A DNA stretch of 64,000 nt, from the NCBI GenBank assembly GCA_938075305.1, contig CALJGV010000008.1, positions 124,001 through 188,000 on the forward strand, read 5' to 3'. The DNA is from an uncultured bacterium. Lineage in GTDB: Bacteria > Planctomycetota > UBA1135 > GCA-002686595. Below, one piece after another: positions 32,650 to 42,708 of this stretch. Under the pieces are notes generated by a model. That model was not told the DNA's origin. It searched no databases and saw nothing but the letters and a program-made list of their open reading frames with translations. A program made the translations under genes and the position numbers. Every line of letters begins with the position of its first letter. Position 1 is the stretch's first letter.

Positions 32650-34656
32650 ATGGACGCCCTCGCCCTCCTTTGCACCCTCCACGCGGATGGTCCCAGCTCC
32701 CTGAAGCGCCTGCGCTCCCGGGGCTGCGGCGACCTCTCGGCGCTGCTGTCGAGGACCCCGGACACCGTCGCCGAGGACCTCTCCATCGAGCGTCCCGCGG
32801 CCCGGAGGTTGATCCGTGAGGCGAGGCTCCTGGCAGACCGGGTCGGCATCACCGCCCTCGAGGTCGAGGAGGCGCCCCCGACGGCGGCCCCGGCCCCCCC
32901 GACCCGCGCGCTCGTGCAGGAAGCCCCCGCGCCGACCGCCCCCGAGGGCGGTTTGGACTCCGTGGACCGGGCGCTGGTGGAGCGCATCACCCGTCCCGCC
33001 CCGACCCGCCCCGAGGCCCCGGGCGATGAGCCCGACGGCGTGGGACCCGCCGAAGGACCCCTCGAGGGAACCACGCCTGGCGATAGCGCGGCGACGGAGC
33101 CCCGGGACGAGGTGACGGCTTCCCTCCCCGGTTGGATGGAGGGGCCCGCGGTCTCCCTCGCGGACGACCCCTTCAGCATCCCCGACGAGGACTTCAGCGC
33201 GCCCGAGACCCCCGAGCCGGTGGCACCGGACGCCGAGGCCACGAGCGCGGCGCCGCCCGCCGTGGACCATCACGAGGTGGAGGAGGAAGCGGCCCCGCCC
33301 TCCACCCCCGAGGCTCAGCTGGCCCCCGACCCCATCCTGGCACAGGCGCCCGCAGAGCCCGATCCAGTCTCGCTGGCCATCCCCGCCGTCGGCGAGCTCG
33401 CCGCGGCCATCGAGCGAGCGCTTCCTGAGCCCACGGTCGGCGAGGAGACCGCGACTCCCATGCAGCCGGTCGCGCCCTTGGCCTTCGGAGCCTCCGTCTT
33501 CGGTGAGGGGATCGAGGACCACGAGGACCACGAGGGGCTCGTGGAGGTCGACCTCTCGGTCGAGCCCTCCGCCACCGAGCCCGCGCCTGTTGGGTCGGCC
33601 GAGGATGTCGAGGGGGAAGAAACCGTGGTGCCGGCGGAGCAGGCTCCTGAGCCCGATCAGACCTTCGAGCCGGCCCCAGAGGCCGAGGCCTTGCCCACCC
33701 CCGAGTCGGCGCCGATTCCGTCCATCGCCGAGGCGGTCGCGGCGGCCTCCTCCGCAGCCCTGCCGGGCATGGACGACGCGCTGGTGGAGGACCTCGAGCG
33801 CCTCGGGGTCCACTCCTTTGCGGAGCTGAGCCGGGCCGAGAGCCTCGCCCTTACGCGTGGGCTCGGTGTGACCTTCGCCCAGGCCCGAAGGCTGCGCTTC
33901 CTCGCGAGGCGCGCCGAGGCTGACGGCACCGCCTGGCCTCAGGCGGCTGCACCCCCTGCTGCGGCAGTGGACCCCGCCGCAGCTCCCGCGCCCGAGGTAC
34001 CGGCGCCGGAGGCCATCGAGGCCTCCGCGGCTCAGACCTCAGTGACTCCGGTGTTCGGAGCCGACGTGCACGAGGAGCCCCAGTCTGAGGAGATCCAGTC
34101 TGAGGAGATCCCCGCTGAGGAGATCCCCGCTGAGGAGATCCTCGCTGAGGAGACCCCGGCTGAGGACGACCTCGCCGAGGAAGCCGTGGGGAAAGCCCAT
34201 CTGCCCTTCGCTGCGGCCATCGGGTTCGAGCCCATGGCTGAGGCTCCGCCGGAGCCTGAGCTGGATCACCCGAGCGCGACGCCCACGGAGCCCGCGGAGA
34301 CCCCGGCTGCTGCCCTAGACGAGGGCCCAGGCCCGGAGGAGCGTGAGGAGGCGGCGGCGGCACCGCCCGCCGTGGCGCTGGAGCCCCAGGGCGTGCGGGT
34401 CGACCCGTCCGAGGTGAAGGCGCGCCCGCGCTTCGGGGACCAGTTCGCCCGTGCGGCCCAGCAGCGAAGGACTTCCTCCGAGCCCGGAAGGACGGTCCTG
34501 GGCTGGAACTTCGAGATCCCGCGCCCGGAGCCGGAGGCCCTCCCCCTGGCCTCCCTGCTGGCGACCCCGCCGGGGGACGCCGGGGCTGCAGAGGCCGTGA
34601 GCGGTGCCCCCACGGACCCGGAAGGGGACGCGGCCGGCCCCTTCGCGGACGCCTGA
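32650..34656 (+). CDS. Acidic, proline-rich protein with two helix-hairpin-helix-like modules
   Basis: 668 residues. An N-terminal module (about residues 5-75, SSLKRLRSRGCGDLSALLSR and PAARRLIREARLLAD) and a central one resemble helix-hairpin-helix repeats of the DUF4332 kind. The central module starts near residue 373 (LPGMDDALVEDLERLGVHSF, then GVTFAQARRLRFLAR). Long Glu/Pro/Ala-rich linkers join them, including a run of five-residue (Q/P)(S/A)EEI-like repeats. The C-terminus has a small basic stretch (RPRFGDQFARAAQQRR). Together with the two ATPases upstream it looks like a large, flexible scaffold or cargo. No family is recognised for the whole protein, and the function is inferred from position only. 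Confidence 0.75.
   Translation: MDALALLCTLHADGPSSLKRLRSRGCGDLSALLSRTPDTVAEDLSIERPAARRLIREARLLADRVGITALEVEEAPPTAAPAPPTRALVQEAPAPTAPEGGLDSVDRALVERITRPAPTRPEAPGDEPDGVGPAEGPLEGTTPGDSAATEPRDEVTASLPGWMEGPAVSLADDPFSIPDEDFSAPETPEPVAPDAEATSAAPPAVDHHEVEEEAAPPSTPEAQLAPDPILAQAPAEPDPVSLAIPAVGELAAAIERALPEPTVGEETATPMQPVAPLAFGASVFGEGIEDHEDHEGLVEVDLSVEPSATEPAPVGSAEDVEGEETVVPAEQAPEPDQTFEPAPEAEALPTPESAPIPSIAEAVAAASSAALPGMDDALVEDLERLGVHSFAELSRAESLALTRGLGVTFAQARRLRFLARRAEADGTAWPQAAAPPAAAVDPAAAPAPEVPAPEAIEASAAQTSVTPVFGADVHEEPQSEEIQSEEIPAEEIPAEEILAEETPAEDDLAEEAVGKAHLPFAAAIGFEPMAEAPPEPELDHPSATPTEPAETPAAALDEGPGPEEREEAAAAPPAVALEPQGVRVDPSEVKARPRFGDQFARAAQQRRTSSEPGRTVLGWNFEIPRPEPEALPLASLLATPPGDAGAAEAVSGAPTDPEGDAAGPFADA
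34081..34165 (+). repeat. In-frame 15-bp tandem repeat
   Basis: About five to six degenerate copies of a 15-bp unit (consensus CCCGCTGAGGAGATC) encode (Q/P)(S/A)EEI pentapeptides. Copies 3 and 4 are identical. The tract lies in the acidic linker and probably varies in copy number between strains. Confidence 0.75.
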
Positions 34657-34673
34657 GGCACTGCTGGAGCGCG

Positions 34674-34679
34674 TATACT
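34674..34679 (+). promoter_or_regulatory. -10-like TATACT upstream of the aminotransferase
   Basis: TATACT ends 40 nt before the ATG at 34720, giving a short leader that carries the Shine-Dalgarno GGAGG at 34709-34713 with 6-nt spacing. No -35 box is clear. Confidence 0.4.
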
Positions 34680-34719
34680 GCCGGCCGTTCGCGGCACCCT
34701 TCCGTCGCGGAGGACCTCC

Positions 34720-35964
34720 ATGAACAGCCTGATCAGCGAAGCCCGCGGTCGACCTGGTGACGACCCCATCTTCACCATCAACGCCGCGGCGAACGCCCGC
34801 CGTGCCAAGGGCGAGCCGGTGATCAACGCCAGCCTCGGCGCCCTGTTGGACGACGACGGCGGCCTATCGGTGATGCCGACGGTCTTCGAGGCCTTCCAGT
34901 CGGTCCCCGCCCAGCAGGCGGCGGCGTACGCGCCCATCGCGGGGGACCCGCCCTTCCTTGAAGCCGTGAGGCGGGACGCCTTCGGCAGCGGCACCATGTT
35001 CGAGAACTCCGTCGCGGCAGCGACGCCCGGGGGGACCGGCGCGCTGCTCAACGCGATGATGAACTTCCTCGAGCCGGGGCAGTCGATCTACACGTCGAGC
35101 TACTACTGGAGCCCTTACCGGATCATCGCGGGCCACAACCGCCGCGGCGTCGAGACCTTCCCGATGTTCGATGGGGCCGGGGCGTTCCATCTGAGCGCCT
35201 TCGAGGAGGGCCTGGTCGCCCAGCTGAAGCGGCAGGGGCGCGCGCTCGTGATCCTGAACTTCCCCTGCCACAACCCCACCGGGTACACCCTCGACGGGGC
35301 GGAGTGGGCAGGGGTCGCGGCGGCCCTGGGCCGCGCCTCGGAGCACGGAGACGTCGCCCTCGTGGTGGACCTCGCCTACGCGGCGTTCGGGACCCAGTCC
35401 CCGTCGGTCTGGGTCGACGCCATGGAGACCGTCTGCGACCGTGTGGCCGTGCTGGCCGCCTGGACCGCGTCGAAGTCCTTCGCTCAGTACGGGGCCCGCG
35501 TGGGAGCGCTCATCGCTTCGATCCCGGACGCCGACCACCGGCTCGACGTGGAGAACGCCATCTCCTACACCTGCCGCGGATCCTGGTCCAACTGCAACCA
35601 CCTCGGCCTACTGGCCGTGAGCCAGCTGCTCCTTGACGAGGACCTGCGGTCCCGGGTCGGGTCGGAGCGCCGGGCGCTGGTCGGGCTGCTGTCCGACCGG
35701 GTGGACGCCTTCAACGCGGCGGCAGGCGCCCGCGGTCTCGTCTATCCGCGCTACGAGGGCGGCTTCTTCGTCTCGGTCTTCACTCCCGACGCCGAGGAGA
35801 CCGCCCGGGTTGCGGCGGCCGACGGTGTCTTCGTCGTCCCCATGGACGGCGCAGTGCGCCTGGCGCTCTGCGCCGTGCCGCGGACCGACATCCCTCGCCT
35901 CGTCGACGCGGTCGCCCGCGGGGTCGAGGCGGCCAACCACACCAAGGACAGGGCCCATGCCTGA
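34720..35964 (+). CDS. Class I/II aminotransferase
   Basis: 414 residues, fold type I PLP enzyme. Lys252 in TASKSFAQYGARVGAL is the PLP lysine. NFPCHNPTGYTL carries the PLP-interacting Asn, and DLAYAAFGTQ carries the Asp and Tyr that contact the ring. The ASKSFAxYGxRVG pattern is that of aspartate/aromatic aminotransferases of the AspC/TyrB group, so an aromatic or acidic amino acid is a likely substrate. The start is fixed by GGAGG. The next gene overlaps its end by 8 bp. Confidence 0.88.
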   Translation: MNSLISEARGRPGDDPIFTINAAANARRAKGEPVINASLGALLDDDGGLSVMPTVFEAFQSVPAQQAAAYAPIAGDPPFLEAVRRDAFGSGTMFENSVAAATPGGTGALLNAMMNFLEPGQSIYTSSYYWSPYRIIAGHNRRGVETFPMFDGAGAFHLSAFEEGLVAQLKRQGRALVILNFPCHNPTGYTLDGAEWAGVAAALGRASEHGDVALVVDLAYAAFGTQSPSVWVDAMETVCDRVAVLAAWTASKSFAQYGARVGALIASIPDADHRLDVENAISYTCRGSWSNCNHLGLLAVSQLLLDEDLRSRVGSERRALVGLLSDRVDAFNAAAGARGLVYPRYEGGFFVSVFTPDAEETARVAAADGVFVVPMDGAVRLALCAVPRTDIPRLVDAVARGVEAANHTKDRAHA

Positions 35965-36802
35965 CACCGCCACCAAGAATCAGCCCGCCGAGGCCAACCA
36001 AGGCGCAGCCTCCGGGGGCCCCGAGATCGGTCGCGACCACGGATACGGGCCCAGGGTCCACATCCTCGAGGACGCGTGGACGGCGGCCGCCACGGCCAAG
36101 CTCAGCTCCCCCGACTGCACGCACACCGAGCTCGTCCAGGTCGTCCGCGCGCTGACCACCCGGCTCGCCACGACCGCCTTCGGGCGTGAGCTTCCGACGA
36201 CGGAGCGGTCGGTGACCACCCGGATGGCGGAGAAGCACGGGGAGCTCGGGACCTGGCGCGGCGAGGCGGTGGACCCCGCCGCCGAGGTCGTGGTGCTCGA
36301 CGTGATCCGGGGCGGGATCATCCCGTCCCAGACCTGCTTCGAGCTCCTCAGCCTCGTGCACCCGATCGAGAGGCTCCGGCTCGACCACCTGAACATGCAG
36401 CGCGTGGCGGGGGAGGACGGCCGGGTGGACCGGGTCGAGCTGACGGGGAGCAAGGTCGGCGGGTCCATCGAGGGATCGACCCTCGTCATCCCCGATCCCA
36501 TGGGGGCGACGGGGGGGACCATCCTCCGGGCGCTCGAGCACCTGAGGGCGGCGCACGGCATGCCGTCGAGACTCATTCTCATCCCGCTCATCTGTACGCC
36601 CGAGTTCCTGAGGGCGATCCAGACCCTGGACATGGACCTCTCCGTCTACACCGCCCGGGTCGACCGGGGGATGTCGGGCCGCGACGTCCTGGCGTCGCCG
36701 CTGGGCGCTCGGTGGGCCGAGGAGCGGGGTCTCGACGATGAGGACTACATCGTCCCGGGCGCCGGGGGCGTCGGGGAAGTCCTGAACCACTCCTGGGCCT
36801 GA
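35957..36802 (+). CDS. Uracil phosphoribosyltransferase-like protein
   Basis: 281 residues from an ATG 8 nt inside the aminotransferase gene. Type I phosphoribosyltransferase with the PRPP loop DPMGATGGT at 180-188 (the family reads DPMLATGGT), [19 protein letters not shown] and a C-terminal GDxxx-like region ([14 protein letters not shown]). UPRTase makes UMP from uracil and PRPP. It is longer than the usual 208 residues because of a polar N-terminal extension of about 35 residues and small insertions. The uracil-binding end is divergent, so the base is not certain. Confidence 0.8.
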   Translation: MPDTATKNQPAEANQGAASGGPEIGRDHGYGPRVHILEDAWTAAATAKLSSPDCTHTELVQVVRALTTRLATTAFGRELPTTERSVTTRMAEKHGELGTWRGEAVDPAAEVVVLDVIRGGIIPSQTCFELLSLVHPIERLRLDHLNMQRVAGEDGRVDRVELTGSKVGGSIEGSTLVIPDPMGATGGTILRALEHLRAAHGMPSRLILIPLICTPEFLRAIQTLDMDLSVYTARVDRGMSGRDVLASPLGARWAEERGLDDEDYIVPGAGGVGEVLNHSWA

Positions 36803-36912
36803 GGCCCAGCCCTTCTCACAGCGGGTTCAGACCGCTAGGCTTCCCGCGTCCATCGGGAACCGCGGAACGAAAACCCTCCCGACCTACCCGAACCAGAGAA
36901 CAGGAGAGATCA

Positions 36913-37245
<333 letters not shown>

Positions 37246-37275
37246 TCTCTGTCCCGCCCGGGGCGAGCTGACTCG

Positions 37276-37313
37276 CAGGCCGGCGGCCCGTCACCCGACG
37301 GGCGGCCGGCCTG
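37276..37313. terminator. Bidirectional hairpin between ferredoxin and M3 peptidase genes
   Basis: A 17-bp inverted repeat with one mismatch (37276-37292 with 37297-37313) and a 4-nt loop lies 30 nt past the ferredoxin stop and 30 nt past the convergent peptidase stop. It lacks a T tract on both sides but is very stable. Confidence 0.7.
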
Positions 37314-37343
37314 ATCCTTGGGCTGCTAGCCGACCCGGGTCAC

Positions 37344-39077
37344 TCACCCTGGGAGCTCGCTCAAGAGGCCCGCCAGGACCTCGCTCGAGCGCTCGGCCAC
37401 GCCGCGGACCACCTCGGGGTCGAAGGGGTCGCCCAGCCCCGCGTCACGGACCAACGCCCTGAAGCTCCCGGAGCCGCCCGCCTCGCAGAGGCGCTGATAG
37501 GAGGTCCAAGCCGCCTCAGGATCACGGAGCGAGAGCTCCATGAGCTGCAGCGCGACCAGCTCGGCCAGGACGTAGTCGATGTAGTAGAAGGGGTACTGGT
37601 AGACGTGGAGCTGGGCCTGCCATGCGGCTCCATCCCGGCCGTGGGGGATGCCGGCCCAGTCGCGCCAGGGGAGGTAGCGCCGCTCCACCTCGCTCCACAT
37701 GGCGTGTCGCTCGGCTGCGGACGCCCCGGGCGCCGCGTAGACCAGGTGCTGGAAGTGGTCGATCGCACAGCCGTAGGGGAGGAAGGCGATCTGCTGGGCC
37801 AGGTGTTCGGCGCGGAAGCGCGGCGCCGCGTCCCCGAAGAAGAGCTCCATCCACGGCCAGGACAGGAACTCCAGGGACATGGAGTGGATCTCCGCGGTCT
37901 CCGAGGTGCACCGCCGCTGGTCGCCGAGCTCCTGGACACGGTGGCTGCTGAAGCCCTGGTACGCGTGGCCCATCTCGTGGGTGAACACGCGCGCGTCGCC
38001 TGCGGTCCCGTTGAAGTTGGCGAAGATGAAGGGCACGCCCATGGAGGGAAGGAAGGAGCAGAAGCCCCCCGCCCCCTTGCCTTCGCGGGCGGCGAGGTCG
38101 AGGAGCCCGTCCGCGCGCATCCGGTCGAAGAGCTCGCCGAGCTGGGTGCCGGCGGTGCGGTCCACGTCGCGGAACATCTCCGAGGCGCGCTCCTCCATCC
38201 ACGGCGCGTCGCCCCCGGGGGTGGGGGAGTCGCCAGGTCCCTGGACCCCCTCATCGAAGATGGCGAGGCCCTCAAGCCCGAGGGCGCTGGCCTGTCGGGA
38301 GCGGATCGACTCCACGAGCGGGACCACGTGTTGCTCGATGGCGGCGCGGAACTCGGCGACGTCGGCGGGCCCATAGTCGGTCCGGCGCATCCGGTCGTAG
38401 GCGAGCTCGGTGAAGGATGCGCGGCCGAGCTTCTCGGAGATCCGCTGGCGCACCTTCACGAGGTCGTCGAACTGACGGTCGAGCGCCACCCGCTCTCCGG
38501 CGAACCAGCCCCACCGGGCTGCTGCGGCCGCGCGGCGCGTCTCTCGGTCCGGGCTGGTGAGGAACGCCGCCACCGCGGGGAGCGTGCGGAGCGCGCCTTC
38601 GAACTCCACGCGCGCTCCGCCGGTGAGGGCCATGGCCTCGCTCTGGAGGCGCTGCTCCTCGGCAAGGTCGTCCCCGATCACCGGGTCGAAGCTCCGCAGT
38701 TCGCAGCCCCAGCGGGCCAACACGGCCTCGCCGAAGCGGTCGGCGAGCGCGTCTTGGAGCGGCTGATCGAGGCCCGCGAGGGCAGCGAGGAATACCTGGC
38801 GGGTCTCGGCGAGCGCGGCGGCTGAGGCGTCGAGCCGCGCCTTCGCCTCTCTCGCGAGCTCGTCGGCCGTGTCCTGCCGGAAGCGGATCGACTGGGAGGC
38901 GCTCCAGGTCTGCTGCTCGGCCATGGCTCCGTCCCAGTCGAGGACGGCCTGGACGGCCGCCTCCGGGGTCTCCGCCGCGGTCAGGCGCTCCGAAGCCTCC
39001 TTGGCCAGCCGCAGGGACTCATCGAGATCAAAGGGCGCCCCGGCGATCGGGAGCGTTGAGGGGGGAGCCGGCGTCAT
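37344..39077 (-). CDS. M3-family oligoendopeptidase
   Basis: 577 residues, normal for PepF-like enzymes. The zinc site is HEMGH at 367-371 in RVFTHEMGHAYQGF, and Glu396 in TAEIHSMSLEF is the likely third ligand. The C-terminal segment with HVYQYPFYYIDYVLAELVALQL is typical for the family. It has no signal peptide, so it should hydrolyse oligopeptides in the cytoplasm. The radical SAM gene lies 5 bp upstream and is probably in the same operon. Confidence 0.93.
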   Translation of the reverse strand: MTPAPPSTLPIAGAPFDLDESLRLAKEASERLTAAETPEAAVQAVLDWDGAMAEQQTWSASQSIRFRQDTADELAREAKARLDASAAALAETRQVFLAALAGLDQPLQDALADRFGEAVLARWGCELRSFDPVIGDDLAEEQRLQSEAMALTGGARVEFEGALRTLPAVAAFLTSPDRETRRAAAAARWGWFAGERVALDRQFDDLVKVRQRISEKLGRASFTELAYDRMRRTDYGPADVAEFRAAIEQHVVPLVESIRSRQASALGLEGLAIFDEGVQGPGDSPTPGGDAPWMEERASEMFRDVDRTAGTQLGELFDRMRADGLLDLAAREGKGAGGFCSFLPSMGVPFIFANFNGTAGDARVFTHEMGHAYQGFSSHRVQELGDQRRCTSETAEIHSMSLEFLSWPWMELFFGDAAPRFRAEHLAQQIAFLPYGCAIDHFQHLVYAAPGASAAERHAMWSEVERRYLPWRDWAGIPHGRDGAAWQAQLHVYQYPFYYIDYVLAELVALQLMELSLRDPEAAWTSYQRLCEAGGSGSFRALVRDAGLGDPFDPEVVRGVAERSSEVLAGLLSELPG

Positions 39078-39082
39078 GGGGG

Positions 39083-40552
39083 TCAGGTGAGGTTCTGGAC
39101 GAGGCGGTGGAGCGGCGGCCGCGCGCCGGCGAGCAGGTCGGGCAGCAGCCGAGCGATGGAGCGTGACAGGCGCGCCGCGCGCCTCGGGCGACCGTAGAAC
39201 GCGAGCAGCGCCCGCCGCCGCAGGGCGGGGAAGTCATCGTGTTCGTCGCCCTCTCCGCCGGACCAGGCCGGACCGAGATCCACGTCCTTGCCCGGGAGGA
39301 ATGTGGCGGTGTGTGCGTGGGTCCCCTGGGCCCACCGGATGGTCGCTGCGGCCTCCCCGGCGGTCTCCGTCGGGAGCCCGAGCCGGAGCTCCAGGTGGGT
39401 GAGGGCCGAGCCAGCAGCCACGACGCGCTCGATCCCCTCCGCGGCGGCGCGGAGGTTGATGTTGCTCTTGAGCAGTCGCTGCAGGCGCCGGGATGCCGTC
39501 ACCGCTTGGATCGGAAAGCGCCGGACGCCGGCCGCGAGGAAGGCCTCCACCACCTCGGGTGTGAGGCCATCTCCACGCAGGCCCTTGGGGAACTCCATGG
39601 TGAGCGCGGCGCGTCCGGGCGCCTCGCGGAGCTTGGCGACGGCGCGGGCGATCTCGGCGGCGCGTGCAGGCCGGCCATCGAAGCCGTGATCGGCGATCAG
39701 GATGCGCCGCACGCCGCGCCGGTGGACCAGGTCCCGGATCTCACCGATCACGTCCCGCACGCTCCGGTCCCTCGCGGAGGAGCCGAAGGACTGGTGGCAG
39801 GTGGGGCAGCCGGGGGCGCACACGCGTGAGGTCAAGACGGTGGCCGACCTCGGGGACCGTCGCCCGGATCTGGTCGGCCTCAACTCCCCGTGGTCGCCGC
39901 CGCCGGAGGCATAGCGCTCGAGGTCCACGAGGTCCCACGCGGGGACGGCCTGGACCCTGGCTGGCCGGGGGTCCGGGCCTCTCTGGATCGCTCCCTGCCC
40001 GTCTCGCCAATGGGCGCCGGGGACCGCGGCCCAGGGGACGTCTGCGCCCTCGGGACCGGGCTGCAGGGCCGCCGCCAGGGCCATCGGCAGGCTCTCCTCC
40101 GCCTCTCCCACGAGGACGACGTCGGCGGCGCCGGCCCGGAGCGCCGTCGCGGCGTCCTCCGCCCGATCTCGCACCAGGGCGATCCGCACGGGGTCCTCGG
40201 TGGCGCCGAGGCGACGCCCGACGCCGATCAGGTCCTCGAGGCCGCCCTCGCCTTGGCGCCCGCCCGCCAGCACCACTGCGGCGGGGCGAGCGGCCCGAAC
40301 CCGATCTGCAGCGGCCGCTTCGCCGAGGCGTTCGAGCCCCCGGTCGAGGACGCCGAAGCGGTCGAGGCCGAGCTGTCGGAGGCGTTCGTCCGAGCGCACC
40401 GCACCCGCCGCGCTGAGCAGCTCGGTCGGTGCCAGGGTCTGCCGGTCCCTGACCTCACGCGCGGTGGCTGCGTCGGTCAGGATGAACGTCACGCGGGAGT
40501 GCTCACGCGGGGCATGACCGATGACCCGCGAACCGCCGTGTGCTACACCCAT
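39083..40552 (-). CDS. Radical SAM protein of the B12-binding/class B type
   Basis: 489 residues. The cluster motif CAPGCPTC (C-x3-C-x2-C) sits near residue 250 after a 200-residue N-terminal domain. That domain has the alternating strand-helix look of a B12-binding fold (AAVVLAGGRQGEGGLEDL, then ADVVLVGEAEESLPMAL) but no DxHxxG motif, so it may not bind cobalamin. The SAM barrel continues with RILIADHGFDGRP and LTHLELRLGLPTETAGE. It resembles HpnJ/BchE-like or methylthiotransferase-like proteins, but the substrate is unknown. A TAAGCT box ends 6 nt before the start. Confidence 0.8.
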   Translation of the reverse strand: MGVAHGGSRVIGHAPREHSRVTFILTDAATAREVRDRQTLAPTELLSAAGAVRSDERLRQLGLDRFGVLDRGLERLGEAAAADRVRAARPAAVVLAGGRQGEGGLEDLIGVGRRLGATEDPVRIALVRDRAEDAATALRAGAADVVLVGEAEESLPMALAAALQPGPEGADVPWAAVPGAHWRDGQGAIQRGPDPRPARVQAVPAWDLVDLERYASGGGDHGELRPTRSGRRSPRSATVLTSRVCAPGCPTCHQSFGSSARDRSVRDVIGEIRDLVHRRGVRRILIADHGFDGRPARAAEIARAVAKLREAPGRAALTMEFPKGLRGDGLTPEVVEAFLAAGVRRFPIQAVTASRRLQRLLKSNINLRAAAEGIERVVAAGSALTHLELRLGLPTETAGEAAATIRWAQGTHAHTATFLPGKDVDLGPAWSGGEGDEHDDFPALRRRALLAFYGRPRRAARLSRSIARLLPDLLAGARPPLHRLVQNLT

Positions 40553-40558
40553 GCGGGG

Positions 40559-40564
40559 AGCTTA
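40559..40564 (-). promoter_or_regulatory. -10-like hexamer of the radical SAM gene
   Basis: Minus-strand TAAGCT ends 6 nt before the ATG at 40552, without a Shine-Dalgarno sequence. Confidence 0.4.
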
Positions 40565-40627
40565 GGGATCCGAGAGGGGTCGAAACCAGCCCCGAGCGGA
40601 ACGACTCTCCGGGAGTTCGGTCCGGGA

Positions 40628-42496
40628 TCAGAGCCCGGAGAGCTTGACGGCCTCGACAGCGCTCCGGAGACCGCTCAACTCGAAGGACGCGCCCATCACG
40701 GTGTCGTCGCCGTCGACGGCATTCCAGATGGTGATCTGGGCGGGGTCGTCCTCCGCCCGGCGACGGATCTCGCGGATCGACACCGGCGGAGCGTCGCCGA
40801 TGTGAAGTGAACGGAGGCTCGTCACGTCGGCGATGAGGCGGATGACGTCCGAGTGATGGACCTGGACGTACTCGTAGTCCTCGACGAGCTCGGCGGCCTC
40901 TGCGATGCGGGCGTCCACGGGTGACTCCTCGCTGAAGTCGCGGACACGCTGCATGGTCCCGGGCGTGTCGCCTCCGAGGAGCATGAGCACGTGGTCCCCC
41001 GAGGTGGCGACCTTCAGGTGCAGCTTCGAGTCCCCGAGGTACGTCTTGAAGGCCTCACGCATGGCCGCCCGTTCGTCGAAGTCGATCCGCCGGGTGTCGA
41101 AGCGTACGGAGTAGTCCTCCACGAGGGTCTCCTCGACGATGGTCCGCACGGGGAGCGCCATCTCGAAGCCCCAGGAGTCGAGGTCGCACTTGGCCAGCAT
41201 CAGCGAGATCGCCTCGCGCGTGCGAGCGGGGTCCGACGAGACGAGGTAGATCGCGGCGTAGGCCTCACCGGGCTCCAGCCCGAAGGAGACGGCGGCGGCG
41301 TCCTCGAAGCTCCGCAGCATCTTCAGGACGGCCGCCTGGATGGCTGCCTGGGCAGAGGGGCCCATGTCCATGCCGGGATAGGCGCGACCGCGGGAGCCAC
41401 GGCCGTAGATCAGCCTGGAGCCTGAGATCACGTCCCAGGCGCCCTTGAGGCGATCCAGGACCTCCTCCGGCTCGAAGGCGACGATGCGCGCGAAGGGGTC
41501 AGAGCCGTAGATGTGGCGGCTGAGGGCCTCCAGAACTCGCCCTTCGATCTGCGGTCCCATGGGTCCATCGCCGGGGGCCTCCTCTCGATCCACGAGGCGG
41601 GCGTGGGCGGTGACGCGGTCGGCTTCGAGCTCGAGGCCGAAGGCGATCTCCTGGGCGCCGCGCAGCGCGTCGAAGAGGATCTCGGCGTCGAACTGGGTGA
41701 CCTCGTTGCCGGCGAGGTAGGGGCGAGCGATGCGATACTGCTCGTTGACCTCCTCGGTGGCCGAGGTGATGTAGGGGCCGAGGGTCTCGATCAGGTCCTT
41801 GGCGCACATGCGTCCGCGCATGAAGCCTTCGGGGAGCTTCTGGGTCACCTTGGCCGCCCCCCTGGATTCTGGGGTGGCCTCGAGGGCCTCGTGCTGGATG
41901 ACCACGTAGTCACCCTCGAAGCGGGTCGCGGTGAATTGCTCCGAGGCCATGGCGGCGATGGAGCGCACGAGCGGCTTCTGGTCCACTGCGGGCAGGATCA
42001 GCACCGTCGATTGCTCATCGGTGCCGGGGATCGGAGCCAGGGCGATGGCGAACGGGTGCGCCGCGCTCATCTTCTGCACGTCAACGCCCGCACCCAGGAA
42101 GGGCGTGAGCATGTCCATGGGTTCCCACTCCACGAGCCCGTCGAGGTCACCCTCGGAGCGGATCCGGAGCACGGCCTCCTCGAGCGCATTGAGCGATTCG
42201 AACTCGACGTAGGCGGTGGCCGTGTTCGGGACGAGGTCGACCAGGTTGATCTCCGCTCGCGCATCGGCTGACGCGGCTGCGGCTCCGTCGCCTTCGGCGT
42301 CGGCAGGGAGGATCGACGGGTCGACCTTCGGCTGGACCACCGGGGCGACGGGGGCCGAGGCGCTCGTGGAGGGGAGCTCCCCGCCCTCGCCGCTGCAGCC
42401 GCCGAGGGCGGCCAGGGCCAGGGTCACCGCGCCAGCGGCGACAGGATGTACTGTCGGGCGGGAACCGACCACGTGTTCGGGGATGGGGTTGGACAT
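40628..42496 (-). CDS. Large lipoprotein of unknown function
   Basis: 622 residues from the ATG at 42496. A lipobox (LAALGGC) puts the lipid-modified Cys near residue 34, followed by a Ser/Ala/Pro linker. The rest is a soluble alpha/beta chain with repeated substrate-like modules such as ATAYVEFESLNALEEAVLRI, FAIALAPIPG and RIVAFEPEEVLDRLKGAWD. DUF3352-type proteins have a similar build, but I cannot confirm the family. The upstream in-frame extension lacks a signal peptide. It is divergent from the HEAT-VWA gene. Confidence 0.7.
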   Translation of the reverse strand: MSNPIPEHVVGSRPTVHPVAAGAVTLALAALGGCSGEGGELPSTSASAPVAPVVQPKVDPSILPADAEGDGAAAASADARAEINLVDLVPNTATAYVEFESLNALEEAVLRIRSEGDLDGLVEWEPMDMLTPFLGAGVDVQKMSAAHPFAIALAPIPGTDEQSTVLILPAVDQKPLVRSIAAMASEQFTATRFEGDYVVIQHEALEATPESRGAAKVTQKLPEGFMRGRMCAKDLIETLGPYITSATEEVNEQYRIARPYLAGNEVTQFDAEILFDALRGAQEIAFGLELEADRVTAHARLVDREEAPGDGPMGPQIEGRVLEALSRHIYGSDPFARIVAFEPEEVLDRLKGAWDVISGSRLIYGRGSRGRAYPGMDMGPSAQAAIQAAVLKMLRSFEDAAAVSFGLEPGEAYAAIYLVSSDPARTREAISLMLAKCDLDSWGFEMALPVRTIVEETLVEDYSVRFDTRRIDFDERAAMREAFKTYLGDSKLHLKVATSGDHVLMLLGGDTPGTMQRVRDFSEESPVDARIAEAAELVEDYEYVQVHHSDVIRLIADVTSLRSLHIGDAPPVSIREIRRRAEDDPAQITIWNAVDGDDTVMGASFELSGLRSAVEAVKLSGL

Positions 42497-42708
42497 GGGC
42501 GTTGCACCAGGGGTGATCGGGTCTCCCGTCGCCGGGACTGAATGCCGACCCCGGGGGCGCGGGGGGTGTCCAATGATGAGACTCGTCAGGGGCTCTCCCG
42601 CCTCGGGAGGCCGGTGGCCGGGCCACATCTAGAGGACCCCGGGGGGGGCTCTTCCCGGTGTGTAAGGGGCCGTCCAGGGTCCCAGATGGCTATCTTCAGG
42701 TCCCGAAG

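Noticed and set aside
36841..36859. TTCCCG/CGGGAA inverted repeat upstream of the ferredoxin
   Set aside because: Only 6 bp with a 7-nt loop and no T tail. It could be an operator, but nothing supports it.
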